DNA of 8,385 nt from an uncultured Porphyromonadaceae bacterium. GTDB taxonomy: Bacteria > Bacteroidota > Bacteroidia > Bacteroidales > Muribaculaceae. The DNA is taken from the NCBI GenBank assembly GCA_947175225.1, contig CAMWLX010000135.1, forward strand, positions 1 to 8,385, in the 5' to 3' direction. The notes under the pieces are model-generated. The model saw only the letters and a program-made list of their open reading frames with translations, was not told the DNA's origin and made no database searches. Numbering within the stretch: position 1 is the first letter of the stretch; the number at the start of each line of letters is the position of its first letter. Shown here one piece after another: positions 1-6,327 of the stretch. The position numbers were made by a program, and so were the translations under genes.

Positions 1-13
1 GCATTAGGGAATC

Positions 14-292
14 GTGAATTCACGGGTAATTGTTCCTGTAAGATTCGTTGCGCTGAATCGAAAGTGCTTCTACAGGCTCGCAAAATGGAGGAAGAAACTC
101 GGTATCAAAGTGAATATCGAACAAGCTACCCTTCCTGCCGAACTGTGTGCCTCACGAGGCAAGCGGTTCCGTATCATTATTGGAAAGCCCATAAGCGTCT
201 CCGACCTGAAGAAATCCGGCAAATCATACCCGCAGCTCGCCGAAGAGATCCGCGGGAAGGTCTATACAATGTATAAGCCTGAGAGAATCTGA
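14..292 (+). pseudogene. C-terminal fragment of a PlsC-type lysophospholipid acyltransferase
   Basis: The 92 residues read as the C-terminal part of a lysophospholipid / 1-acylglycerol-phosphate acyltransferase. They include an 'IVPVRF' strand, an 'LAKWRKKLGIK' segment, the 'LPAEL' turn and an 'RGKRFRIIIGKPI' block, which in this family follow the catalytic HX4D half. That half is absent: members are usually about 200-300 residues, and the sequence preceding these blocks would lie upstream of the window. Translating upstream in frame gives a TAG at 5-7, so the conserved frame cannot simply run in from the left. The only start is a GTG at 14, and the peptide from it would lack the active site. 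The fragment is therefore probably the end of a gene broken by a nonsense mutation, frameshift or truncation; a sequencing error is the alternative. The family call is fairly secure; the pseudogene call is inferred. Its TGA ends 19 bases from the convergent Sde182-like gene, and it has no evident link to the pectin cluster. Confidence 0.55.
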
Positions 293-311
293 GTTGTTAC
301 AATGACCTTCA

Positions 312-1763
312 CTATCTGACCTGTAGAATAATACGGCGATATGAAGTCAGTGGTATCGACCCAGAATCCGTACATTCACAAATGAGATGTATGTCTCCGG
401 ACTTAATATCCACAGGGATTTTTATCTCCGCATTGCCAGAGGGATCGGATTCAATACATCCTTCCGTAAGAGCCAAGCCAACTTCCGGCATTATCCACCA
501 TTTATACTCGAGGCTATCTCCATCCGGATCGCCGGAACCAGACACATCAAGTTTTACTCTTTCACCTGGAGAAACCTTTATTTCCATGGGCGATAATCCT
601 CCAATGCCGTTTATCACCAACTCGGGATTACGATTACCGACTCCCTTGGCGCCCCACTCCATTCTCGCAGCAAAGTTATTAAAAATGGCAGGATAGAAAT
701 ATTTCTCGTATTTCTGGGATATCTCCTTTAGTTCAGGACGCATGTTCGTAAAGCAATATGTAGCACTGTCAGGAGAAATCTCATGCCGGAAATATCCTCC
801 CCACCCGCCAAACTCAGGATGTTCCGCATCGCTCAGACCATTGGGAAGCACATATAGGAAACTGGGAGTATCACCCTCCACTCCATATTTGTACTTCGGA
901 TATACCGATCCCATGTGTCCTTTTGTCTGAATCTTCGATTCATATTCCGGCCAATTTGAAGCGCCAATCTCATTCTGCGAAAGCCATGCGCTCTCGTCCC
1001 AGATAAAGAAAAGCTTGTCGACGAATGTCTTCCGCATCCATTTATGGGAACTTATGTCATATTGACCTCTCTGCATCCAGTCTACATCCTGGTCTGTGAT
1101 AGTGTATAGACGGATTTTGTCAAGAACTTTGTTCAGTTTCTCCTCATCGCCAGATTCCTTCAGTTGCCACAAAGCTTGCGCAGCAGTGTTGCCACCGCCC
1201 CATACTAAAATCCAAAGCGGACGTGGGTCCTCCTCTTCAGTAAGTTCTATGATCATATCACTTCCCGGAGATTCATTTTCTTTTCCTATATGCTCCACTC
1301 CGAGATAGCGACTACCCATACGATGTCTTCCTCTCAGATATTCCGCACTTGGCCAATAACCGATCTTCTGCTGTCGGGATTCCTCCTCGATCGGCAAGAA
1401 CCCTTGCTGGCAGGAGCGTTTCATGAGGTTTGGAAGATCCTTTTCATATGCATCTATCACTGCAAGAAGATAAGAAGCCCATTCATCATTATATGCACAG
1501 CCCCCGCTGTTCCATCCAGAAGTCGTGATCAAAGCCTCAATCTCAAAAAGATCAGCATGAGAAAGAAGCCTTACTACCGATTCCATATCGTCCGGTTCCG
1601 TTTCGCCTGGAGCAATGTCGGTCAGCACCACAATCCTCGGCTTCAGATCACCCATAGACAATAAGGATTGGTCAATGTTAGAGGATTTAGCAGAAGCATC
1701 TGCCACTCCAAATCCTGCCAAGACAAGCGACAGATTCAGATTAACATACAATCTATTTAACAT
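312..1763 (-). CDS. Secreted Sde182/DUF1593 family protein (nucleoside-hydrolase-like), second of a tandem pair
   Basis: A 483-residue exported protein of the family named after Saccharophagus Sde182 (DUF1593). The ATG at 1763 begins a signal peptide with a hydrophobic stretch around residues 10-21 and a cleavage site after 'ADASA' (~25). Residues ~42-370 form the nucleoside-hydrolase-like domain: an acidic 'TDIAPGETEPDDMES' loop (48-62), 'PSAEYLR' (138-144), 'SPGSDMI' (165-171), 'WGGGNTAAQAL' (188-198), 'EGDTPSFLYV' (296-305) and 'GGWGGYF' (319-325). Residues ~385-483 form a beta-sandwich with 'SGSGDPDGDSLEYKW' (408-422), ending in 'LTSYRRIILQVR'. It starts 8 bases after the stop of the upstream paralogue, so the two are co-transcribed. 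Compared with that copy the acidic loop is longer (GETEPDD against GSDPDD), there is an insertion near 84-135, and the 'GQDDAGAY' region is replaced by 'DQDVDWMQ'. Family members are annotated as cellulose-binding or nucleoside-hydrolase-like; the substrate is unknown. A role in pectin use is inferred only from its neighbours. Confidence 0.85.
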   Translation of the reverse strand: MLNRLYVNLNLSLVLAGFGVADASAKSSNIDQSLLSMGDLKPRIVVLTDIAPGETEPDDMESVVRLLSHADLFEIEALITTSGWNSGGCAYNDEWASYLLAVIDAYEKDLPNLMKRSCQQGFLPIEEESRQQKIGYWPSAEYLRGRHRMGSRYLGVEHIGKENESPGSDMIIELTEEEDPRPLWILVWGGGNTAAQALWQLKESGDEEKLNKVLDKIRLYTITDQDVDWMQRGQYDISSHKWMRKTFVDKLFFIWDESAWLSQNEIGASNWPEYESKIQTKGHMGSVYPKYKYGVEGDTPSFLYVLPNGLSDAEHPEFGGWGGYFRHEISPDSATYCFTNMRPELKEISQKYEKYFYPAIFNNFAARMEWGAKGVGNRNPELVINGIGGLSPMEIKVSPGERVKLDVSGSGDPDGDSLEYKWWIMPEVGLALTEGCIESDPSGNAEIKIPVDIKSGDIHLICECTDSGSIPLTSYRRIILQVR

Positions 1764-1771
1764 GCTGAAAA

Positions 1772-3148
1772 TTATTTACTGTTTTTTATTATTATCCTTC
1801 TATACGACGTAAGTTTTGGACTACCATTGTCTGAAACCTCAAGAATTATGTGTATGCCGTCATCTCCTACTCTCTCCGGCACAATAATCCTGCAATCCCG
1901 CTCATTAGACCTATCAAAGATTATTTGTCCACCATATTCTGATGGTTCTTCATACACATTCCATGAATATTCAAGTTCGTCATTATCCGGGTCACACGAT
2001 CCTGAAGCTGACAGAAAAACTGTATCTCCAGGATTAGCATACAGATAAACCGGATATCTTCCTGTATCTCCGTTATATGCAGCTACCGGATGATGATTGG
2101 CTTTCTCAAAGTCTTTTTCTTGAGTCCATTTCATCCTCGCAGCAAAATCATTGTGTATTGCCTCTTCCCATATCTTTATAGATTGGTTTCCCTCTGGAGC
2201 ACTACCTATCATATAATAATCATCGAAAACTTTCTCCTCCTTACCACTTCTCTCGATAAAATCCATACCTCTGATATTCTTGACCCTGTCTTTGGAAAAC
2301 CGGCCTCCCCAGCCGCCATATTCAGGATGTTCAGGATCATTGAGTCCGTTGGAATATACATACAGGAACGAAGGAGAATCCCCTTCGGTAGCCCAAATAC
2401 GGTTTGGATAATACGCTCCCAGCGGGAGACGATTCTGAATGTTTTCTTTCGTCCACTGATCATTGGGTGCCCAGCCATACACCTCCTTGTTTCTTATATA
2501 AACAAGCTCAGGATAATTTTTAGCGATATATGCCCCTGCGTCATCTTGCCCTAAAATATCATATATCCTTAGTTTTGATATATACGCCCTAAAAGTCTCC
2601 TCATCATTCGTGGTTTTCAGCTTATACAAAGCCTGCGCCACCGTATTCATACCTCCCCATGCGGCAACCCAAAGCGGACGACCGTCATCCTTTTTTATGG
2701 CATCCACTATCAAGTCAGAGCCTGGAGAATCCTTGCCTTCACCTACGCCATCCATGTGTGGTTTATCCTGACCCTGCGCAACTATAGAACGTAGATATTC
2801 AGCAGACGGATAACCGGAAGAATGAATGCCAAGCGTAGGCAACACCTCTATGAAGTGCTCGACAGTCTGTCTTAACTTTTCTGTCTTGTCCGGGTCATCC
2901 ACCCAAGCTTCAGAACTTATAAGCCCCTCGATGTCTATCCTGTCAGAACAAACAAGAAGATGGATCATCGACTGGATATCATCAGGATCACTGCCTCCGA
3001 GATCTGTAGTCACTATGAGGCGAACATTGCCGTCGAACCGGGGAACATCTCGTTTGCAATCATTGTAAATGGTAGTAAAACCATAAGACCCAAAAGTACT
3101 TAGCCATAGAAATGTCAAGACAATTAATATATTTTTTTCACCATTCAT
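1772..3148 (-). CDS. Secreted Sde182/DUF1593 family protein (nucleoside-hydrolase-like), first of a tandem pair
   Basis: The ATG at 3148 gives a 458-residue protein. The same frame opens with a TTG at 3184, but the ATG puts a standard signal peptide at the N-terminus (Lys near residue 5, hydrophobic 'ILIVLTFLWLSTFG', likely cleavage after 'SYG', ~23), so I use it. The nucleoside-hydrolase-like domain spans ~40-345: 'TTDLGGSDPDDIQS' (47-60), where the acidic cluster would sit at a metal site as in nucleoside hydrolases, then 'PSAEYLR', 'SPGSDLI', 'WGGMNTVAQAL', 'LGQDDAGAYI', 'EGDSPSFLYV' and 'GGWGGRF'. The C-terminal ~90 residues are a beta-sandwich with 'SGSCDPDNDELEYSW' and a closing 'LTSYRRIII'. 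It looks full length and closer to the family pattern than the downstream copy. It leads a two-gene operon and has its own upstream promoter candidate, 313 bases of intergenic DNA separating it from the GH2 gene. The family assignment is strong; enzymatic activity, ligand and role are not established by the sequence. Confidence 0.86.
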   Translation of the reverse strand: MNGEKNILIVLTFLWLSTFGSYGFTTIYNDCKRDVPRFDGNVRLIVTTDLGGSDPDDIQSMIHLLVCSDRIDIEGLISSEAWVDDPDKTEKLRQTVEHFIEVLPTLGIHSSGYPSAEYLRSIVAQGQDKPHMDGVGEGKDSPGSDLIVDAIKKDDGRPLWVAAWGGMNTVAQALYKLKTTNDEETFRAYISKLRIYDILGQDDAGAYIAKNYPELVYIRNKEVYGWAPNDQWTKENIQNRLPLGAYYPNRIWATEGDSPSFLYVYSNGLNDPEHPEYGGWGGRFSKDRVKNIRGMDFIERSGKEEKVFDDYYMIGSAPEGNQSIKIWEEAIHNDFAARMKWTQEKDFEKANHHPVAAYNGDTGRYPVYLYANPGDTVFLSASGSCDPDNDELEYSWNVYEEPSEYGGQIIFDRSNERDCRIIVPERVGDDGIHIILEVSDNGSPKLTSYRRIIIKNSK

Positions 3149-3158
3149 GGAACTAAAT

Positions 3159-3189
3159 TTTGTTGTTTGAGATATTTTTTGCAAATTTG
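3159..3189 (+). promoter_or_regulatory. Candidate Bacteroides-type promoter facing the AraC remnant
   Basis: On the plus strand a TTTG at 3159-3162 is followed, after 19 bases, by CAAATTTG at 3182-3189. This matches the Bacteroidales sigma-ABfr pattern (-33 TTTG, spacer about 19-21, -7 TAnnTTTG) except for a C at the first base of the -7 element. Transcription would start near 3196 and reach the ATG of the broken AraC-type gene at 3252. In AT-rich DNA such matches occur by chance, so this is a suggestion supported mainly by position. Confidence 0.28.
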
Positions 3190-3196
3190 CACAAAA
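3175..3196. repeat. 22-base near-perfect palindrome (possible operator)
   Basis: An inverted repeat centred between 3185 and 3186: TTTTTGCAAATTTGCA in the left part mirrors into TGCACAAAA on the right. The core TGCAAATTTGCA (3180-3191) is a perfect 12-base palindrome, and the symmetry continues to 22 bases with a single mismatched pair (3179/3192). It lies 27 bases upstream of the first Sde182-like gene and 56 bases upstream of the divergent AraC remnant. That suits a binding site for a dimeric regulator or a shared divergent promoter core. There is no spacer that would make a stable terminator loop. Confidence 0.4.
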
Positions 3197-3213
3197 AATT
3201 CCGATAACACAAC
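3182..3213 (-). promoter_or_regulatory. Candidate Bacteroides-type promoter for the Sde182-like gene pair
   Basis: Reading the minus strand, GTTG (complement of 3210-3213) is followed after 20 bases by CAAATTTG (3182-3189), a one-mismatch version of the TAnnTTTG -7 element; the -33 element also deviates by one base from TTTG. The start of transcription would fall near 3175, leaving a leader of about 27 bases before the ATG at 3148. The -7 box is the palindrome core and is the same 8 bases as in the opposing plus-strand candidate. Moderate-to-low confidence, but an own promoter is expected here because the GH2 gene lies over 300 bases upstream. Confidence 0.3.
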
Positions 3214-3251
3214 CTGTTTTTCAATAAAAACCACCTGAATTACGAGATTTC

Positions 3252-3450
3252 ATGGATTTTAAATCATTCGACATAGATAGAGAAGAGCTTCAACCGTATG
3301 GTCTTACTTGTGAAGCTTCTATTCACAGATGATCCAATATCCAGCATTGCCATGGACTGTGGTTTCAGTTCAATCAGCTGTTTCAACACTGCTTTCAGAA
3401 ATCTCAACAACTGCTCGCCAAGCACCTACCGGAAAAACACCATAAAATAA
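3252..3450 (+). pseudogene. AraC-family transcriptional regulator, internally deleted remnant
   Basis: Two pieces of one regulator gene remain. From the ATG at 3252 the frame reads 'MDFKSFDIDREELQPYGLTCE' minus its last residue or so, which resembles the N-terminus of cupin-type AraC regulators of Bacteroidales ('..PYG..CE..'); it hits a TGA at 3330-3332. In the +1 frame, about 3313-3450, it reads 'KLLFTDDPISSIAMDCGF', then 'SSISCFNTAFRNLNNCSP' and 'STYRKNTIK' before TAA. This is the second helix-turn-helix of the AraC/XylS domain, with the family pattern 'PIS-IA---GF-S-S-F---F----G-SP--YR'. A typical member has about 280-300 residues, so roughly 200 or more are missing from the middle, including the sensor domain and first HTH. 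The junction is at about 3312-3318 and shifts frame, so no functional regulator can be made. The stop is 11 bases from the convergent GH2 stop. When intact it may have controlled the neighbouring genes; that is inference. Confidence 0.75.
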
Positions 3451-3461
3451 TGAATTAACAA

Positions 3462-6209
3462 TCATTTATCTTCCTTTCTTTCAGGAAATGTGACTAAACC
3501 ATCAAGTGCGGTCTCAGAAAGATTTCCGGAAGGTGAGAATTCATCTGTTTTCATGTACTCAAGCACACTCCTTAGCAATTGGGTCGATGCGAGGTCTTCG
3601 TCACGCTCTGACAAAAGGTCAATAGAGCTGAAAAGCAACGACCCTTCACCTACCATTGCCTCAAACATCAGGCCAAGCCTCCTATTGGTCGTGAAGTTAT
3701 CCACCATTTCGATTATCGGCGTCAGTCCTTTGAAATCGGAAATATCCAGATAGGCAGATCTTTTTAAAGGATACCACCACTGCCAGTCTGTATGACCGTC
3801 GTTGGGGAACAGGCTTAATGCAGGATGCTCCGGATCGCACAACACTCCCATTGCGCCAGCTTCTTTCGGAAAATGGACAGGACTCCAAAATACTGGAACA
3901 AATTTTGAACGTGTGCCTGCAATGGAATCCAACGGTGGAGTAAAAAGCACTTTCCTTCCAGCCTTAAGTCCATCCTTAGCCTCCTTGAGACTTTTAGTAA
4001 CTAAAACGTCACCATATTCCAGAGGCACATCTTTAGGATAAACCCACAGACTCCATGAATTGGAGATGGAATCATTATTGACATTAACAGAGAATGTAAG
4101 TTTCCGAGCTTTTCCCATAGAGGGTAACTTTATAGAGATGTCTCCAATATCATTCAGTTCTTTACCAAGGCTCTCACCATCAAAATCTCCTTCCGCCACA
4201 AGTTCATCACAATCTTTAAGGCGCCATCTGCAATTCCATGACCCTGAATAATCGGAATAATTCGCTATAATTATTGACGCATCAAAAACTTCCCCCTCTT
4301 CATACACAGCCTTTTCAAAATTGGCAAGGGGCACTATAGGACTACAGAATTGCCTGAACCATGATGAATCGACTATACCTTTAGACTCCCAGAAAGCATT
4401 AAGCAGCCCGACCAAAGCCGTTCCCTGACCCGGGAAATCCTGAAGTCCAAGCATCTGTATACCGCTGACCCCGGGAGTTTTCAGGGCTCGTTCAAGTTCT
4501 TCCTTATATAGTATTGACGCAAGTTTACCGGATGCACGAGTATAGTCTTGACTCCGGTCTAACCGACCTTTTTTCTCAAGGTCATTTCTGACTGCAACGA
4601 AATTATGAGGAGTCAGAACTCCGGTATATTTCTCAATTTCCGAAAGATCGGGATATACGGCATACTGTCCTATCTCATGTTCTATAAGAGGCACCGACAG
4701 GGAGCGAGTCGCAGCAGAATAGTTTTTATTGAATGATGGAGGCTCTTGGTCAAAGACACCTTGACCACGAACCCAGCCGTCGTCGGTCCATTGGGTGACG
4801 AGATAGTCATCATAATTTTCAGGATGACCTCCATGCCCCTTTTCAAATGTAAACGAGGTGGCAGAATAAAGACGTCTTGGATCTGTGTCATGCATGTGCC
4901 TTGTCATGTCATTGAGCCAATCAAAATCCTTCTGCAATTCATTGCCTACTGTCATCAAGCAGAATGAAGGATGGTTGCCGTAATTAGACACTATGGCATC
5001 GTACTCACTCCGTATGAAATGTTTCATATCTCCGTTTTCTCCATCCTCACCCGGGAGAATATCAACACTCCACAGCGGGCACTCAATCTGCAGATAGAAA
5101 CCCATCCTATCCGCCACTCTGAAGGCGGCATCTGGAGGACACCATGAATGAAAACGCAAATGATTCAGTCCCCATTCTTTAGCAGTGGCAAAAACCTTTT
5201 CCCAACCTTTTTCGTCTGTAGGAGGAGTGCCGGTCAATGGGAACACACAGCATTCTAAAGTGCCTCTTAAAAATACAGGATTTCCGTTAATTCTTATGGA
5301 ATTATCCATTGCTTTCACCTCCCTCATTCCGAAATCAATCTGCTTGATTTCGGGAAAGTGCTCCAACTGTAAGCTTAGGGTCAGCACTTCCGGATTAAAC
5401 TCCGACCATCGAGAAGCTACCAGAAGAGGATCATCTATATTGAACTCCAAAAAGTTGATGCCGGGACGTATGCTGACACTTCGTTTTCCACTTATGGAGT
5501 CCTTACTTTCAAATCCCTTGATGTCCCATTTAAGGTTGGTATCCATCTGTTCAGGCAGAGAGTTGTCAACACTTACCTTTACCAACAACTGTGAGGAATC
5601 CACATCAGGATATACTTGAATATCACGGACATCCACCTCAGGAATCACTTCAATCGCCATGCTGCCCAAAACACCGTTCCACATTATCTGTGTATCATCA
5701 GTATATGCATGGGCAAGATTGTTGGTTGATATTTCATATTGCTTAGCATTGTCGATATGCAGGGTGATGACATGGTTTCCGGCAGTCAGTCCCTCCGGAA
5801 GGAAATAAACATGAGGAGTGGTAAGACTTTTCTGGCATTCCCCTATAATATTTCCATCTATCTCAAGACAGCTTTTCCACATCACTCGTTCAAGATTAAT
5901 ACGCAGAGGTTTTCCAGCCATAGCTTCAGGAATGTTTATATCACGGGTATATGATGCGCTGCCTACAAACCGATTCTTTCTTGTCAGATGCAGCAACTGT
6001 GGTTTTTTAAGCATCGGAGTAAGCGTATCCGGCGTTCCAATACCGGCATCGTCAGTCGTTCCGGGTAGAGTGATGACATGTTCTTTTGATTCATTTTCCA
6101 ATTTTACTTTCCATTCACCTGCAAGATCAATCTGCGACCCGGCTGAAGCAAAAGCCATATTTGCCATCATTATTGAAGTCACTAACAATTGTATTTTATT
6201 AATCTTCAT
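3462..6209 (-). CDS. Secreted glycoside hydrolase family 2 enzyme (beta-galactosidase-like)
   Basis: A 915-residue exported GH2 protein, likely an exo-acting beta-glycosidase on pectic oligosaccharides. I take the ATG at 6209 over the adjacent GTG at 6212; a signal peptide follows, with cleavage near 'AFASAG' (~24). Domains: jelly-roll sugar-binding domain (~27-190, beginning 'IDLAGEWKVKL'), immunoglobulin-like domain (~192-298), TIM barrel (~300-610) and C-terminal beta-rich and alpha/beta regions (~625-915). In the barrel, 'INGNPVFLRG' opens the domain, 'HPSFCLMTVGNEL' carries the expected acid/base Glu (~424), and 'PLIEHEIGQY' carries the likely nucleophile Glu (~512). Both catalytic acids are thus present. 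The C-terminal section with 'HPALSLFPNDGHTDWQWW' is an extension beyond the classical LacZ or GusA layout. The gene follows the PL11 lyase after a terminator and so may be independently transcribed. Sugar specificity (galactoside, galacturonide, other) cannot be read from the sequence. Confidence 0.88.
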   Translation of the reverse strand: MKINKIQLLVTSIMMANMAFASAGSQIDLAGEWKVKLENESKEHVITLPGTTDDAGIGTPDTLTPMLKKPQLLHLTRKNRFVGSASYTRDINIPEAMAGKPLRINLERVMWKSCLEIDGNIIGECQKSLTTPHVYFLPEGLTAGNHVITLHIDNAKQYEISTNNLAHAYTDDTQIMWNGVLGSMAIEVIPEVDVRDIQVYPDVDSSQLLVKVSVDNSLPEQMDTNLKWDIKGFESKDSISGKRSVSIRPGINFLEFNIDDPLLVASRWSEFNPEVLTLSLQLEHFPEIKQIDFGMREVKAMDNSIRINGNPVFLRGTLECCVFPLTGTPPTDEKGWEKVFATAKEWGLNHLRFHSWCPPDAAFRVADRMGFYLQIECPLWSVDILPGEDGENGDMKHFIRSEYDAIVSNYGNHPSFCLMTVGNELQKDFDWLNDMTRHMHDTDPRRLYSATSFTFEKGHGGHPENYDDYLVTQWTDDGWVRGQGVFDQEPPSFNKNYSAATRSLSVPLIEHEIGQYAVYPDLSEIEKYTGVLTPHNFVAVRNDLEKKGRLDRSQDYTRASGKLASILYKEELERALKTPGVSGIQMLGLQDFPGQGTALVGLLNAFWESKGIVDSSWFRQFCSPIVPLANFEKAVYEEGEVFDASIIIANYSDYSGSWNCRWRLKDCDELVAEGDFDGESLGKELNDIGDISIKLPSMGKARKLTFSVNVNNDSISNSWSLWVYPKDVPLEYGDVLVTKSLKEAKDGLKAGRKVLFTPPLDSIAGTRSKFVPVFWSPVHFPKEAGAMGVLCDPEHPALSLFPNDGHTDWQWWYPLKRSAYLDISDFKGLTPIIEMVDNFTTNRRLGLMFEAMVGEGSLLFSSIDLLSERDEDLASTQLLRSVLEYMKTDEFSPSGNLSETALDGLVTFPERKEDK

Positions 6210-6261
6210 CACATTATTAGTTATTTGGCAAACTACTTATTTCTTTAAAGTTTAATAAAAA

Positions 6262-6282
6262 GAGCGCACGCGTCGTGCGCTC
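6262..6282 (-). terminator. Intrinsic terminator after the PL11 gene
   Basis: GAGCGCAC (6262-6269) pairs perfectly with GTGCGCTC (6275-6282); one further G-C pair closes a three-base loop, giving a 9-bp GC-rich stem. In the minus-strand direction the stem is followed by TTTTTATTAAA (6261 downwards), a U-run. It lies about 46 bases past the PL11 stop and 53 before the GH2 start. It would stop or attenuate transcription between the two genes. In the plus direction the trailing CTTCTTTG is a poorer U-tract. The rest of the 118-base spacer is AT-rich; the best promoter-like match for the GH2 gene there (TTTG complement around 6226-6229) is too poor to call. Confidence 0.8.
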
Positions 6283-6327
6283 CTTCTTTGCTATAATTAA
6301 TAGTTTTAAACCTGTTTCTTTTTTAAT

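Noticed and set aside
293..311. A bidirectional terminator between the convergent acyltransferase fragment and Sde182-like gene
   Set aside because: The 19-base gap and its flanks show no stable hairpin or U-run.
2090..2554. A 154-codon plus-strand open frame with hydrophobic stretches
   Set aside because: It lies wholly antisense to conserved parts of the first Sde182-like gene; the hydrophobic look follows from the complement of acidic and polar codons.
3149..3184. A longer N-terminus for the first Sde182-like gene, starting at the TTG at 3184
   Set aside because: The extra 12 residues are polar and would bury the signal peptide; the TTG also lies in the palindrome and the candidate promoter. 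The ATG at 3148 fits better.
6213..6260. A promoter for the GH2 gene in the spacer
   Set aside because: The best -7 candidate keeps only the TTTG half and no convincing -33 element lies at the right distance.
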